Shown piece by piece: positions 8,434 through 16,162 of a stretch of 64,000 bases of DNA. A program made the position numbers and the translations under genes. The notes below the pieces were generated by a model that was not told where the DNA came from, ran no database searches, and saw only the letters and a program-made list of their open reading frames with translations. This DNA is from Flectobacillus major DSM 103 (GTDB lineage: Bacteria > Bacteroidota > Bacteroidia > Cytophagales > Spirosomataceae): positions 3,977,812 to 4,041,811 of the forward strand of contig NZ_KE386491.1 in assembly GCF_000427405.1 (NCBI RefSeq). Direction: 5' to 3'. Every line of letters begins with the position of its first letter. Position 1 is the first letter of the stretch.

Positions 8434-8548
8434 ATATTTTTTTCATTTTTTTTCAAAAAAATATTTTGATGTAAATTGCTGATTTTCAAATAAAAAGCCC
8501 CTTGGTTTGAAAATTTTACACTTTTTTTTATTTTTTTTTGTGAAAACA

Positions 8549-8580
8549 TTTTGGTTTTTAAAATCTATCCTCTAATTTTG
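8549..8580 (+). promoter_or_regulatory. Bacteroidetes-type promoter of tRNA-Phe
   Basis: TTTTG (8549-8553) followed after 19 bp by TAATTTTG (8573-8580), matching the TTTG / TAnnTTTG pattern of the Bacteroidetes primary sigma factor. The predicted start lies about 45 bp before the tRNA. Confidence 0.7.
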
Positions 8581-8631
8581 CAGTCCCGAAACACACGAAC
8601 AAAACACGAAAATGTAACGGGAAATCAGAAC

Positions 8632-8704
8632 GGTGAAGTAGCTCAGTTGGTAGAGCATCGGACTGAAAATCCGTGTGTCGGCGGTTCGAGTCCGCCCTTT
8701 ACCA
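8632..8704 (+). tRNA. tRNA-Phe (GAA)
   Basis: The cloverleaf is complete: acceptor GGTGAAG/CTTTACC (one G-U pair), D arm GCTC...GAGC, anticodon loop CTGAAAA with anticodon GAA, T arm GGCGG-TTCGAGT-CCGCC and discriminator A. The first anticodon-stem pair is a T-T mismatch. CCA is not encoded (the sequence continues CAA). Its 3' end serves as the integration site of the element that follows; the last 21 nt are part of the 74-bp direct repeat. Confidence 0.95.
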
Positions 8705-8757
8705 CAATGGCACAAGAAAAACCCTTAACAATCAATTTGTTAAGGGTTTTGTCTTTT
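8684..8757 (+). repeat. left direct repeat (attL) at tRNA-Phe 3' end
   Basis: This 74-bp stretch starts in the T arm and runs through the tRNA terminator. It recurs at 10433-10506 with one difference (G8709 versus A10458). It is the expected footprint of tyrosine-recombinase integration that restores the tRNA 3' end. Confidence 0.9.
8717..8757 (+). terminator. terminator of tRNA-Phe
   Basis: AAAACCCTTAAC and GTTAAGGGTTTT arms (8717-8728, 8739-8750) with a 10-nt loop, then GTCTTTT. The same hairpin is duplicated in the right repeat at 10466-10506. Confidence 0.85.
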
Positions 8758-8915
8758 CACGGGGGACACCTTGAAAGGTTTTAAGTTGATTTTTGAATAA
8801 AATAAAAAAGGGAGTCGCAAAACGCTACCCCACCAAAACAAAAAACGCTCCCTAAATATGAAGAAAGTTTCAACGTAACACCTAACAAACTAAAATAGTA
8901 TTTTGACAATCATTT

Positions 8916-9074
8916 CTAAATGTATTCTTCCTCAAAATCAATTCCCAACTTAATAACAGTTAAATCTGTTTTATAGATGCCTTGCATTTTGTTATGTAAT
9001 TCAATAGCTTTCAATACGTCCATAACATCGGGTTCTGTATCAATTATCAACGATTCCCCATTTGATACAATCAC
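8916..9074 (-). CDS. small hypothetical protein (52 aa) in the element
   Basis: An open frame with coding-like composition reads from a GTG at 9074 (VIVSNGESLIIDTEPDVMDV...) to a TAG at 8916 and ends in an acidic tail FEEEYI. A TGA lies directly before the GTG, and no ATG gives a longer product, so it may be the 3' remnant of a longer gene. It lies 41 bp downstream of the DUF2442-HTH gene on the same strand. No family is recognised. Confidence 0.4.
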   Translation of the reverse strand: MIVSNGESLIIDTEPDVMDVLKAIELHNKMQGIYKTDLTVIKLGIDFEEEYI

Positions 9075-9115
9075 TCATTCATAAATCAATCATGTAGAAA
9101 ATGGGCGGAGGTTAT

Positions 9116-9634
9116 TTATACAATCTCCATACGCAACTGTTTACCCAATCCTAATTCAACAATCTTGTGGAGGGTTTCTACTTGAATATCAGATTTACCG
9201 TTTTCTATTCTTGAAATATAATTACGGGTTGTTCCTGCATTAATCGCTACGTCTGTTTGTGTCAATCCTGCCTTTTCCCTTACCTGTTTTAGCATTGTTC
9301 CTATTGGCAAGGGTTCAATACTGCGTACAAAAATACTTTCTTGATAAAGGGTGTCGGGGTCTAAATCAGTAGGGGCGGTTTGTGTTTTCCCTTTCCAAGT
9401 AAATGTTGTAGGGTAATTTTTCCATTCCAAAGTACGGGGCGGTTCGTTGGTGACGGTTACACCTTTAAACACCTCCCACGCTGTCAGACCTAACAAATGG
9501 GTGTCTTCTGATTCTTTCCAATTCTCAAAAAACTTGGTAAAATCATTGATGCGTATTTCTCCATTATTCCAAAGGGCTGTAATTTTAAACGGCTCAACGT
9601 TCAATATTTTTGATATTCTAACTAACTGGTTCAT
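9116..9634 (-). CDS. DUF2442 domain fused to XRE-type HTH (likely antitoxin/regulator)
   Basis: The 172-residue protein has an N-terminal DUF2442-like domain (about 1-75: VRISKILNVEPFKITALWNNGEIRINDF, then LLGLTAWEVFKGV) and a C-terminal Cro/CI helix-turn-helix (about 112-165: LKQVREKAGLTQTDVAINAGTTRNYISRIENGKSDI). Its ATG overlaps the stop of the DUF4160 gene (ATGA), so the two are translationally coupled. DUF4160/DUF2442 pairs are common next to each other and are considered toxin-antitoxin-like; which partner is the toxin is not established by this sequence. A degraded second copy lies at 10695-10934. Confidence 0.85.
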   Translation of the reverse strand: MNQLVRISKILNVEPFKITALWNNGEIRINDFTKFFENWKESEDTHLLGLTAWEVFKGVTVTNEPPRTLEWKNYPTTFTWKGKTQTAPTDLDPDTLYQESIFVRSIEPLPIGTMLKQVREKAGLTQTDVAINAGTTRNYISRIENGKSDIQVETLHKIVELGLGKQLRMEIV

Positions 9635-9873
9635 ATTCTTTTGATTTTAGGATTCAAATTATAAAATTCTTCCAAAAGGTCGTCTTGGTTCTCTTTCACG
9701 AATAGTAACACTTTGCGGAGGTGCGTTTTAGGTAAGTTTCCAACCATTTCAGACACTTTTTTAATATCAATCAACGATTCGTATTCCCCAATACTTGCGT
9801 GAATGTGTGGCGGTACGTGGTCATTTCTGTAAACGTTTATCTTAATACCGTCTAAAAATTCATATACTGGCAT
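9631..9873 (-). CDS. DUF4160 domain protein (toxin-antitoxin-like partner)
   Basis: From the ATG at 9873 the product is 80 residues: MPVYEFLDGIKINVYRNDH, then VPPHIHASIGEYESLIDI, the family-defining HxPPHxHA segment, and a C-terminal helix with LLFVKENQDDLLEEFYNLN. A TTG at 9882 would add three codons and is not needed. It overlaps the DUF2442-HTH start by four bases. A two-gene DUF4160-DUF2442 cassette inside a tRNA-borne island is a typical setting for a maintenance module, but activity is inference. Confidence 0.85.
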   Translation of the reverse strand: MPVYEFLDGIKINVYRNDHVPPHIHASIGEYESLIDIKKVSEMVGNLPKTHLRKVLLFVKENQDDLLEEFYNLNPKIKRI

Positions 9874-9913
9874 GGTTGTCAATTTTTATTCAAATATAAC
9901 AAGTGTTGCCTAA

Positions 9914-10308
9914 TTAGATACCTTTTGGGTTGGCAATTTTCAAAATATTATTAAACGGATGCTCCTTTTGTTTGTTCCAAATCTCACGTATTTTCTGGGC
10001 GTGTTCTCGTTTGGTAACTTTGATATACTTCATAAATGCCTTTTCGGTGCGGTGTCCTGTCATTTCCATAATGGTAATGGTTGGTACGCCTAACAAATAC
10101 TGATTCGTTGCAAAACTCCTGCGGGCGATGTGCGTCGTAATAAGTTCGTATTTGGGTAATTGTTGAGTTATGCGTTTTCCTCCTGTGGTGTAGATAATCG
10201 TTTCTAAGGCATCAAAACCAACTAAACGCCCTATTTCTTTGAGATAACGGTTTAGGGGTTGATTAGTCAAAGACGGGGCAAATTATTGGCATATTTACCG
10301 TGATAATG
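9914..10308 (-). pseudogene. truncated, frameshifted tyrosine recombinase (integrase) remnant
   Basis: The longest frame (9914-10270, TTG start, 118 aa) is only the C-terminal catalytic third: TNQPLNRYLKEIG, then HIARRSF (HxxR at 47-50), MTGHRTEKAFMKYI (second His box at 73 and nucleophile Tyr82) and a basic tail. The first catalytic arginine and the whole N-terminal core-binding domain are missing. Immediately upstream, in another frame, the peptide HYHGKYANNLPRL (about 10268-10308) reads as the natural continuation, so a frameshift sits near 10270. Beyond it only stops are found. The full-length family is about 400 residues, so this enzyme is dead and the island cannot self-excise. Confidence 0.85.
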
Positions 10309-10432
10309 GGTTATTGATTCGGGGGACACTTTTTGCGTATTTTATAGGATTTTATCGGTTTTTGTCGGATTTTTTTGTAAGTACTTGATAATCAGTGTAT
10401 TTTAATGTTTTTAAAAAGTATAGGATTATGTT

Positions 10433-10506
10433 GTTCGAGTCCGCCCTTTACCACAATAGCACAAGAAAAACCCTTAACAATCAATTTGTTAAGGGTTTTG
10501 TCTTTT
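10433..10506 (+). repeat. right direct repeat (attR)
   Basis: Second copy of the tRNA-Phe 3' end plus terminator, 73/74 identical to 8684-8757. It is preceded by unrelated sequence, so only the 21-nt tRNA tail is present here and not a functional tRNA. Confidence 0.9.
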
Positions 10507-10694
10507 TAGGCTTATCAAAGATTTAATTCTTGAATGCTCCTAGTTTCATGGCTATCAATCATATTGGTATTTGTATTGAAATATAGGCTAATACAAGTTA
10601 TCTTTTTGGGTGATGTTAAAAAGTACTTATAATATTCTTTATTTGTCTCTAAAATATCAATGATTCAATAACTTCCAATCTCAATGCTACAATT

Positions 10695-10934
10695 TTATGC
10701 AGGATTTTTTTCTATTCCTGAAATATCGTATAGGGTTGTTCTTGTATTAATAGCTACGTAATCCTGCCTTTTCTCTTGTACTGGTATTATATCCAAGAAT
10801 AAATAGCTATTATTGATTATTTTCCATTCTTCAAACAGTTTTTCCCAATCGTGTATTTCGAGAATATTAAAGGGGGGTATCAGGTGGATAATTTTAACTG
10901 GTTGTATTAAGAGTATCGAGCATTCTATGAGCAA
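10695..10934 (-). pseudogene. degraded second copy of the DUF2442-HTH gene
   Basis: The reading frame preserves two blocks of the gene at 9116-9634: an N-terminal piece (IHLIPPFNILEIHDWEKLFEEWK, matching the DUF2442 part) and a C-terminal piece (VAINTRTTLYDISGIE, matching the HTH). The middle is missing. The DNA around 10710-10770 aligns closely with 9195-9265 and lacks about 11 bp (the CTGTTTGTGTC segment), which shifts the frame. It lies outside the right repeat, implying an earlier, independently decayed insertion at the same tRNA. Confidence 0.75.
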
Positions 10935-11010
10935 GAACCGATACCAATGCTGTTGAAAATGCTCTAGCCTCTAAAAAGAAATAGATAGAGGTAATTGCCC
11001 CAAAACAAAA

Positions 11011-11050
11011 ATCGGTGCTATGGCAAATTTGTATTGCTATAGCACCGATT
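11011..11050 (-). terminator. terminator of the Rrf2 gene
   Basis: AATCGGTGCTAT...ATAGCACCGATT arms, 17 bp past the Rrf2 stop; on the minus strand the stem is followed by TTTTTGTTTTGG. Confidence 0.8.
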
Positions 11051-11066
11051 GCTTAAAACTCTATAA

Positions 11067-11477
11067 TTATTTGATTAAGTCGCTAAGAGTTGTTTCTTCC
11101 AAAACCGCTAGGTTAGCATCTCTCCACTTTTCCATTACATTTCTCAATGAACAAGCTTCTTCGCTCACACAGTCGTCGCATTTACCATAAAAATGTAAAG
11201 AAACGCATAGTGTTGGTGAAATAGGGCCATCGATAATACGTATGATTTTAGCAAAACTTACTTGTTCTGGAGGCATACGAAGGTAATACCCTCCCCCTTT
11301 TCCTTTCTGACTTTGCAAAATACCGTGGTTACGAAGCTCTAATAAAATAGCTTCTAAGAATTTTTTTGGAATGTGTTCTGACTCTGCAATATTAGCAATT
11401 AACAACGGCCCTTTCTCATATTCACGAGCAAGAACTTTCAAAGCTTTCAAAGCGTATTTGGCTTTTTTGGAAATCAT
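11067..11477 (-). CDS. Rrf2-family transcriptional regulator
   Basis: The 136-residue protein has the N-terminal winged helix of Rrf2 proteins (KKAKYALKALKVLAREYEKGP, IAESEHIPKKFLEAILLELRNHGILQSQKGKGGGYYL) and a C-terminal cysteine cluster, LCVSLHFYGKCDDCVSEEACSLR, spaced for an Fe-S or thiol sensor like IscR, NsrR or CymR. The ligand and targets cannot be read. It is transcribed alone, with a terminator right after it. A 9-bp inverted repeat lies 39 bp upstream of the start (11516-11562) and could be an autoregulatory site or a leader hairpin. Confidence 0.9.
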   Translation of the reverse strand: MISKKAKYALKALKVLAREYEKGPLLIANIAESEHIPKKFLEAILLELRNHGILQSQKGKGGGYYLRMPPEQVSFAKIIRIIDGPISPTLCVSLHFYGKCDDCVSEEACSLRNVMEKWRDANLAVLEETTLSDLIK

Positions 11478-11515
11478 ATTCTGTTTAGTTTCTTGATGCT
11501 TGATTCTTATAAAAA

Positions 11516-11562
11516 GGATTCTTGGCAGGTATTATTAACCTAGTTTCCAGAAACAAGAATCC
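11516..11562. promoter_or_regulatory. inverted repeat upstream of the Rrf2 gene
   Basis: GGATTCTTG (11516-11524) and CAAGAATCC (11554-11562) flank a nested AGGT/ACCT pair. It lies in the 5' region of the minus-strand Rrf2 gene. It could be an operator or a leader stem-loop; the sequence alone does not decide. Confidence 0.4.
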
Positions 11563-11902
11563 AGTATCCAGAGTAGTTCTATTTGCTTTATAGACAAAAC
11601 TACATAAAATTTGTGGGAATTGATAATTTTTCTAAAATTTGAATTTTCTCAAAATATCCCTTCTTTTCTTGTAAAATAAAAGATATTTCTGGAAATATTT
11701 ATAAATAATACGCTCGTTATTATGGATATTAACCAATGTACCAGATAAATGTTGCATTTTAGTGTAATTTTTGGGTATCAAAACTTTAGGGTATACCTAG
11801 GTAATATACTATTGTTAATCTTTTGTTAACAACATACTTTAAAGAATGCTTCCTCGTTTTCAGCCATATTAATCATCTTTCAACATTTTACACGAACTCA
11901 TT
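11563..11902. other. intergenic region between Rrf2 and the SIMPL gene
   Basis: AT-rich divergent promoter region without coding signal. A 10-bp palindrome TACCTAGGTA lies at 11794-11803 and a GTTAA/GTTAAC pair near 11820; neither matches a motif I can name. Confidence 0.4.
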
Positions 11903-12625
11903 ATGAAAAAGATACTCTTTTTGTTTGCTACTATATTAAGTACGCTTCACTTTACCCAAGCCCAAAATAATATGAATCAGCCTCCTATTAAAAAAATAGA
12001 AGTAACAGGAACAGCCGAGGAGGAAGTTTTACCTGATAAAATTTATGTGTCGATTACCCTGAAAGAATATTTCAAAGAAAAGGATAATAAAAATAGGGTA
12101 GATATTTTGGTACTAGAACAGCAATTGCAAAAAGCAGTAGCCGATGCAGGTGTACCAAAGGAAAGCCTTGTTGTAGGAGGTATCAATGGCTATCGTGAAT
12201 GGTGGGGACGCAAAAAGCCGACTAATTTCTTGGAAAATAAAACCTACACCCTTTTGTTGCCAAACTTGTCTAAAATAGACGCTATTCTTAATCGTGTTGA
12301 TGAAAAGGGTATTCTCTCGACTAATATTGAGCGTTTTGAATATTCAAAAATTGATGCTTTGAAAAAAGAAGTAAAAATTAAGGCTTTACAAGCTGCCAAA
12401 GAAAAAGCTAGTTACTTATTAGCGGGTATTGGCGAGCAACTAGGCGAAGCATTAGAAATCTATGAAATAGACAATGGCTATTACCCTCAGCCTGTATATG
12501 CTGCTGCAATGATGAAACGTGAAGCTGTAGCAATGGACAACAACGCCCCAATGGTAGAAAGCACAGTGGATGTACAAAAAATCAAAGTTCGCTTTGAAAT
12601 GAAAGCGGTATTCAAAATAAAGTAA
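11903..12625 (+). CDS. SIMPL (DUF541) domain periplasmic protein
   Basis: The 240-residue protein starts with a Sec signal peptide (MKKILFLFATILSTLHFTQAQ). The mature part is one SIMPL/DUF541 domain: the opening strand IEVTGTAEEEVLPDKIYVSITL, a long helix-rich middle with LEQQLQKAVADAGVPKESL, and the closing repeat ALKKEVKIKALQAAKEKASYLL. The family forms oligomeric envelope assemblies (BP26 and YggE are relatives), and E. coli YggE has been linked to oxidative stress; the molecular role is unclear. A terminator follows, so it is probably monocistronic. Confidence 0.88.
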   Translation: MKKILFLFATILSTLHFTQAQNNMNQPPIKKIEVTGTAEEEVLPDKIYVSITLKEYFKEKDNKNRVDILVLEQQLQKAVADAGVPKESLVVGGINGYREWWGRKKPTNFLENKTYTLLLPNLSKIDAILNRVDEKGILSTNIERFEYSKIDALKKEVKIKALQAAKEKASYLLAGIGEQLGEALEIYEIDNGYYPQPVYAAAMMKREAVAMDNNAPMVESTVDVQKIKVRFEMKAVFKIK

Positions 12626-12649
12626 TAGCTTTAGCTTTTGGCGAATAAG

Positions 12650-12684
12650 AAATAGCACGATTCAAAAAATCGTGCTATTTTCGT
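12650..12684 (+). terminator. terminator of the SIMPL gene
   Basis: AATAGCACGATT and AATCGTGCTATT arms with a four-base loop, followed by TTCGTTTTT. Confidence 0.85.
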
Positions 12685-12707
12685 TTTTATTCAACAACTA
12701 AAAAAAG

Positions 12708-13958
12708 ATGAAAACATTATTACTTTTTATTTTATTGGGGCTTTCGCTAATGGCAAAAGCTCAGGATACCTTTATATTAATCAAACCCTCAAGGGTATTT
12801 GATGGCGAAAACCTTCATGAAAATTGGCAGGTACTTGTCAAAAACCAAAAAATTGAGGCTGTTGGGGCTAATTTGAGCTATCCTTCCAATACCCAAATTA
12901 TTGAGCAACCCAGTGCTACTTTGTTGCCTGGGCTTATAGAGGGGCATTCTCATTTGTTATTACATCCTTACAACGAGGTAACTTGGGATGACCAAGTACT
13001 AAAAGAGTCACGAGCTGAACGAATTTTGCGAGCGGGAGTTCATGCCAAAAATACCTTACTGGCAGGTTTTACGACAATTCGAGATTTGGGTACAGAAGGA
13101 GCCGACTACGATGATATTGGGCTAAAACAGGCCATCGAAAAAGGGGTAATTCTGGGGCCAAGAATGCTGGTAGCAGGGCGTGCCTTGGTGGCTACAGGGA
13201 GTTATGGCCCCAAAGGGTTTCAGTCGGACATCACTGTTGTACAAGGTGCACAAGAAGCCGATGGTATTGATAACTTAACCAAAGCCGTTCGGACACAAAT
13301 CGGAAAAGGAGCCGATGTTGTAAAAGTATATGCCGATTATCGTTGGGGCTTGTTGAAAGATGCTCAACCTACTTTTTTAGAGTCGGAACTAAAACTAGTT
13401 GTTGATATTGCCAAAAGTTCGGGTCGTGATGTAGTGGCACACGCATCTACAGCCGAAGGCATGAGAAGGGCTATTTTGGCAGGAGTCAAAACCATTGAGC
13501 ATGGCGATAATGCTACGCCCGAAATATTCCAGCTCATGAAAGAACATAATGTGTGCTACTGCCCAACCTTAGCCGCAGGCGATGCCGTCTCTCAATACCG
13601 AGGATGGAAAAAAGGAAAAGAACCAGAGCCAGAACGTATTGTAATCAAAAGAAAAACCTTTCGACAAGCCCTTGATGCTGGCGTGAAAATCTGTATGGGG
13701 GGCGATGTCGGGGTATTTCCTCATGGCGATAACGCCCGTGAAATGGAACTTTTGGTAGAATACGGCATGAGTCCTTTGGCTGTATTACGGTCGAGTACGT
13801 CGATCAATGCCGATATGTTTCAGTTAAAAGAGTTGGGTCGAATCAAAGCAGGTTTTTGGGCCGACTTAGTACTGGTAGAAGGTAACCCCGTAAACCAAAT
13901 CAATCATATTCGTCACGTAAAAATGGTGATGAAGGCAGGACAGGTTATTACGAAATAA
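12708..13958 (+). CDS. secreted amidohydrolase (imidazolonepropionase/Xaa-Pro dipeptidase-like)
   Basis: A metal-dependent amidohydrolase of 416 residues with a Sec signal peptide (1-18, ending MAKAQ), so it acts in the periplasm. Metal-site landmarks of the TIM barrel are present in order: LIEGHSHLLLH (HxH of strand 1), DVVKVYADY with the lysine that is carbamylated in this subfamily, VAHASTAEGMRRAI and TIEHGD (strand 5/6 histidines), and GGDVGVFPHGDN (strand 8 Asp). Related proteins are annotated as prolidases or imidazolonepropionase-related; the substrate is unresolved. It lies about 80 bp behind the SIMPL gene but beyond its terminator. Confidence 0.85.
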   Translation: MKTLLLFILLGLSLMAKAQDTFILIKPSRVFDGENLHENWQVLVKNQKIEAVGANLSYPSNTQIIEQPSATLLPGLIEGHSHLLLHPYNEVTWDDQVLKESRAERILRAGVHAKNTLLAGFTTIRDLGTEGADYDDIGLKQAIEKGVILGPRMLVAGRALVATGSYGPKGFQSDITVVQGAQEADGIDNLTKAVRTQIGKGADVVKVYADYRWGLLKDAQPTFLESELKLVVDIAKSSGRDVVAHASTAEGMRRAILAGVKTIEHGDNATPEIFQLMKEHNVCYCPTLAAGDAVSQYRGWKKGKEPEPERIVIKRKTFRQALDAGVKICMGGDVGVFPHGDNAREMELLVEYGMSPLAVLRSSTSINADMFQLKELGRIKAGFWADLVLVEGNPVNQINHIRHVKMVMKAGQVITK

Positions 13959-14377
13959 CTTGCCAAATATGGTACAGAATAAATATTTTTATGAACACCA
14001 ATAATTTTTTTAGGGTCTAATTGCTTTGCTTCCCAAAACAGTATTATATTTAAAGATAATTAATGGCCTATCTGGAATAAGTATTGTTTAGTAGAACCGC
14101 TTTTGGCTATTCAATTCATATCTCCATATTACTATTCTGAAATATACTTCGCTTCTTGAAAAATATGCTCATAAATCATAGGTAAAATTTTCTTTTTCCA
14201 TTAGAAAGATTAAATATTCTGCGATTTATTATAGATTTACTCAAAATTGTCCTTATACTAATTCTTGTGATGATTTTATAGAAGAAAATGATAAATTTGT
14301 TCTGATATACCAATTATAGTAACATACAAACAATAGATTTTATAATATTAAAATAATACTCTTACCCCAAAGCGACT
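13959..14377. other. AT-rich intergenic gap
   Basis: Between the amidohydrolase and the DUF4301 gene. I see no open frame, strong hairpin or recognisable promoter; the sequence is very A+T-rich with scattered stops. Confidence 0.5.
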
Positions 14378-15850
14378 ATGTTTTCAGAAAAAGACCTTTT
14401 ACAAATTCAATCCAAAAACATTGAAATAGCTACAGTAGAACAACAAATTCAAGATTTTAAAGATGGATTTCCTTTCATGCAGCTCGAAAAAGCAGCAACT
14501 GTAGAGGATGGTGTAATTCGCTTATCAGAAGAAGATGTGACTAAATTTGCTGATTTATATGCCGAAAAATCCAAAGATTTAGATTTGCTCAAGTTTGTAC
14601 CTGCTTCGGGTGCAGCTACCAGAATGTTTAAATCATTATTTACCTTTTTGACCGACGATAAATCCGACAAGTCGGTAGAGCAATTTTTTGAGCGTTTACC
14701 CGAATTTGCTTTTTACAAAGATTTAATAGAGCTAGTACCTGAAAATGCCGACAGAAAAACCATCGTAAGCTATTTTCTTACCGAAATAGGCTTGAATTAT
14801 GGTTATTTACCCAAAGGCTTATTGAAGTTTCACTCTTATCCAGAGGGCTGTCGCACGCCACTCGAAGAACACATTATAGAGGCTGCCAATTATGGGGCAT
14901 CGCACGGGAAAGCCCAATTACATTTTACCGTTTCGCCCGAGCATAATGCAGGTTTTAAGGGCTTGACAAAAAGTATCCTACCTTTTTATCAAAGAGAACT
15001 CAATACAACTTTTGATATAAGTTTTTCTGAACAAAAAGCTTCGACCGATACCATTGCCGTAAATATGGATAACTCGCCTTTCCGTGAAAAAGATGGCTCG
15101 TTGTTGTTTCGTCCTGCTGGTCATGGTGCTTTGTTAGAGAATCTCAACGACATGGTAGCCGATGTGGTATTTATCAAAAATATCGACAACGTTGTTCCTG
15201 ATCGTATAAAGGCTACTACTTACGACTACAAAAAGGCATTAGCAGGAATTTTGTTGAACTTTCAGGAGCGTATTTTTGCTTACGAACAACAATTGTCGGC
15301 GGGTGCATCTTCTGAATTATTGGATGAATTAGCCACTTTTTTTGAGAAAGAGTTGTGCGTGTTGCCTCCAAGTGGTTTTGATACTTTGGGTAGCGACGAA
15401 AAAATAGCATATTTCCAAAGAAAACTAAACCGCCCGATACGTGTGTGTGGTGTTGTAAAAAATACAGGAGAGCCTGGAGGAGGGCCATTCTGGTGTAAAA
15501 ATACCGATGGAACTACCTCATTGCAGATTGTAGAATCGGCTCAGGTAGATATGGACAACGAAGCTCAGAAAGCTACTTTCAATAATTCGACGCACTTCAA
15601 TCCTGTTGACTTGATTTGTGGATTGAAAGATAGCCAAGGGCAAAAATTTGACCTTATTTCTTTCCGTGATCCTAAAACAGGTTTTGTAACGATTAAGTCA
15701 AGAGATGGTAAAGACCTGAAGGCTCAGGAGCTTCCGGGGCTTTGGAATGGTGCTATGGCCGACTGGAATACAGTTTTTGTAGAAGTACCTTTAATTACAT
15801 TTAATCCTGTAAAAACTGTAAATGATTTGTTGAGAGAAGAACATCAATAA
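14378..15850 (+). CDS. DUF4301 family protein
   Basis: A 490-residue soluble protein restricted largely to Bacteroidetes. The motif FVPASGAATRMFKSLF (about 74-89) and the later GYLPKGLLKFHSY, RTPLEEHIIEA and VVKNTGEPGGGPFW match DUF4301. The glycine-rich ASGAATRMFK segment followed by KGLLKFH and PGGGPF recalls sugar-nucleotidyltransferase-like folds, so a nucleotide or sugar-phosphate substrate is plausible, but no activity is established. There is no signal peptide. A strong hairpin ends the transcript, so the gene stands alone. Confidence 0.85.
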   Translation: MFSEKDLLQIQSKNIEIATVEQQIQDFKDGFPFMQLEKAATVEDGVIRLSEEDVTKFADLYAEKSKDLDLLKFVPASGAATRMFKSLFTFLTDDKSDKSVEQFFERLPEFAFYKDLIELVPENADRKTIVSYFLTEIGLNYGYLPKGLLKFHSYPEGCRTPLEEHIIEAANYGASHGKAQLHFTVSPEHNAGFKGLTKSILPFYQRELNTTFDISFSEQKASTDTIAVNMDNSPFREKDGSLLFRPAGHGALLENLNDMVADVVFIKNIDNVVPDRIKATTYDYKKALAGILLNFQERIFAYEQQLSAGASSELLDELATFFEKELCVLPPSGFDTLGSDEKIAYFQRKLNRPIRVCGVVKNTGEPGGGPFWCKNTDGTTSLQIVESAQVDMDNEAQKATFNNSTHFNPVDLICGLKDSQGQKFDLISFRDPKTGFVTIKSRDGKDLKAQELPGLWNGAMADWNTVFVEVPLITFNPVKTVNDLLREEHQ

Positions 15851-15867
15851 GCCATTTAATAATACAA

Positions 15868-15910
15868 CAAATAGCCATGTCTTTTAAAAGGCATGGCTAT
15901 TTGTATTTTG
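15868..15910 (+). terminator. terminator of the DUF4301 gene
   Basis: 12-bp arms CAAATAGCCATG (15868-15879) and CATGGCTATTTG (15892-15903), followed by TATTTTG. Confidence 0.85.
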
Positions 15911-16068
15911 TTACAATACGCTATATCATATTAGCGTTATAGAATTGTCTGAAGACAATTTCACTCTCAAAATAAGAATATATTTTCTATCACTAACTTC
16001 TTTATGGACAGGAGTAATAGATAATAGGAAAAACACTTTTCTGAATACCTAACCAGTAGTTGGAGTTC

Positions 16069-16110
16069 AAAAAATCTCAATCATGCTTTTATGGTTGGGA
16101 TTTTTTGTTT
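16069..16110 (+). terminator. possible second terminator-like hairpin
   Basis: AAAAATCTCAATCAT and ATGGTTGGGATTTTTT pair with two G-U pairs around GCTTTT, followed by T-rich sequence. It lies about 50 bp before the HMG-CoA lyase start, so it may terminate readthrough or be part of the leader. Confidence 0.45.
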
Positions 16111-16162
16111 TTTAGGTGAAAATACCAAACTTTAGGACTTATTCATCAACCAATCTCAAACT

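Larger units (their letters stand above)
8684..10506. mobile_element. degenerate integrative element at tRNA-Phe
   Basis: The unit is bounded by two 73/74-identical direct repeats spaced 1749 bp apart and contains, all on the minus strand, a truncated and frameshifted tyrosine recombinase, a DUF4160 gene, a DUF2442-HTH gene and a 52-codon reading frame. No conjugation, replication or transposase genes are present. It is therefore a stripped remnant or a small passenger island that needs outside help to move. The motif GGGGGACAC occurs 3 bp inside the left repeat (8761) and again at 10321, about 110 bp before the right repeat. Confidence 0.8.

Noticed and set aside
8325-8549. 74-residue minus-strand frame upstream of the Fe-S gene
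   Set aside because: It covers the palindromic operator and is composed of Lys/Phe/Asn runs typical of AT-rich spacer.
8551-8784. 77-residue plus-strand frame across tRNA-Phe
   Set aside because: It is read through the promoter, tRNA and terminator and has no independent coding signal.
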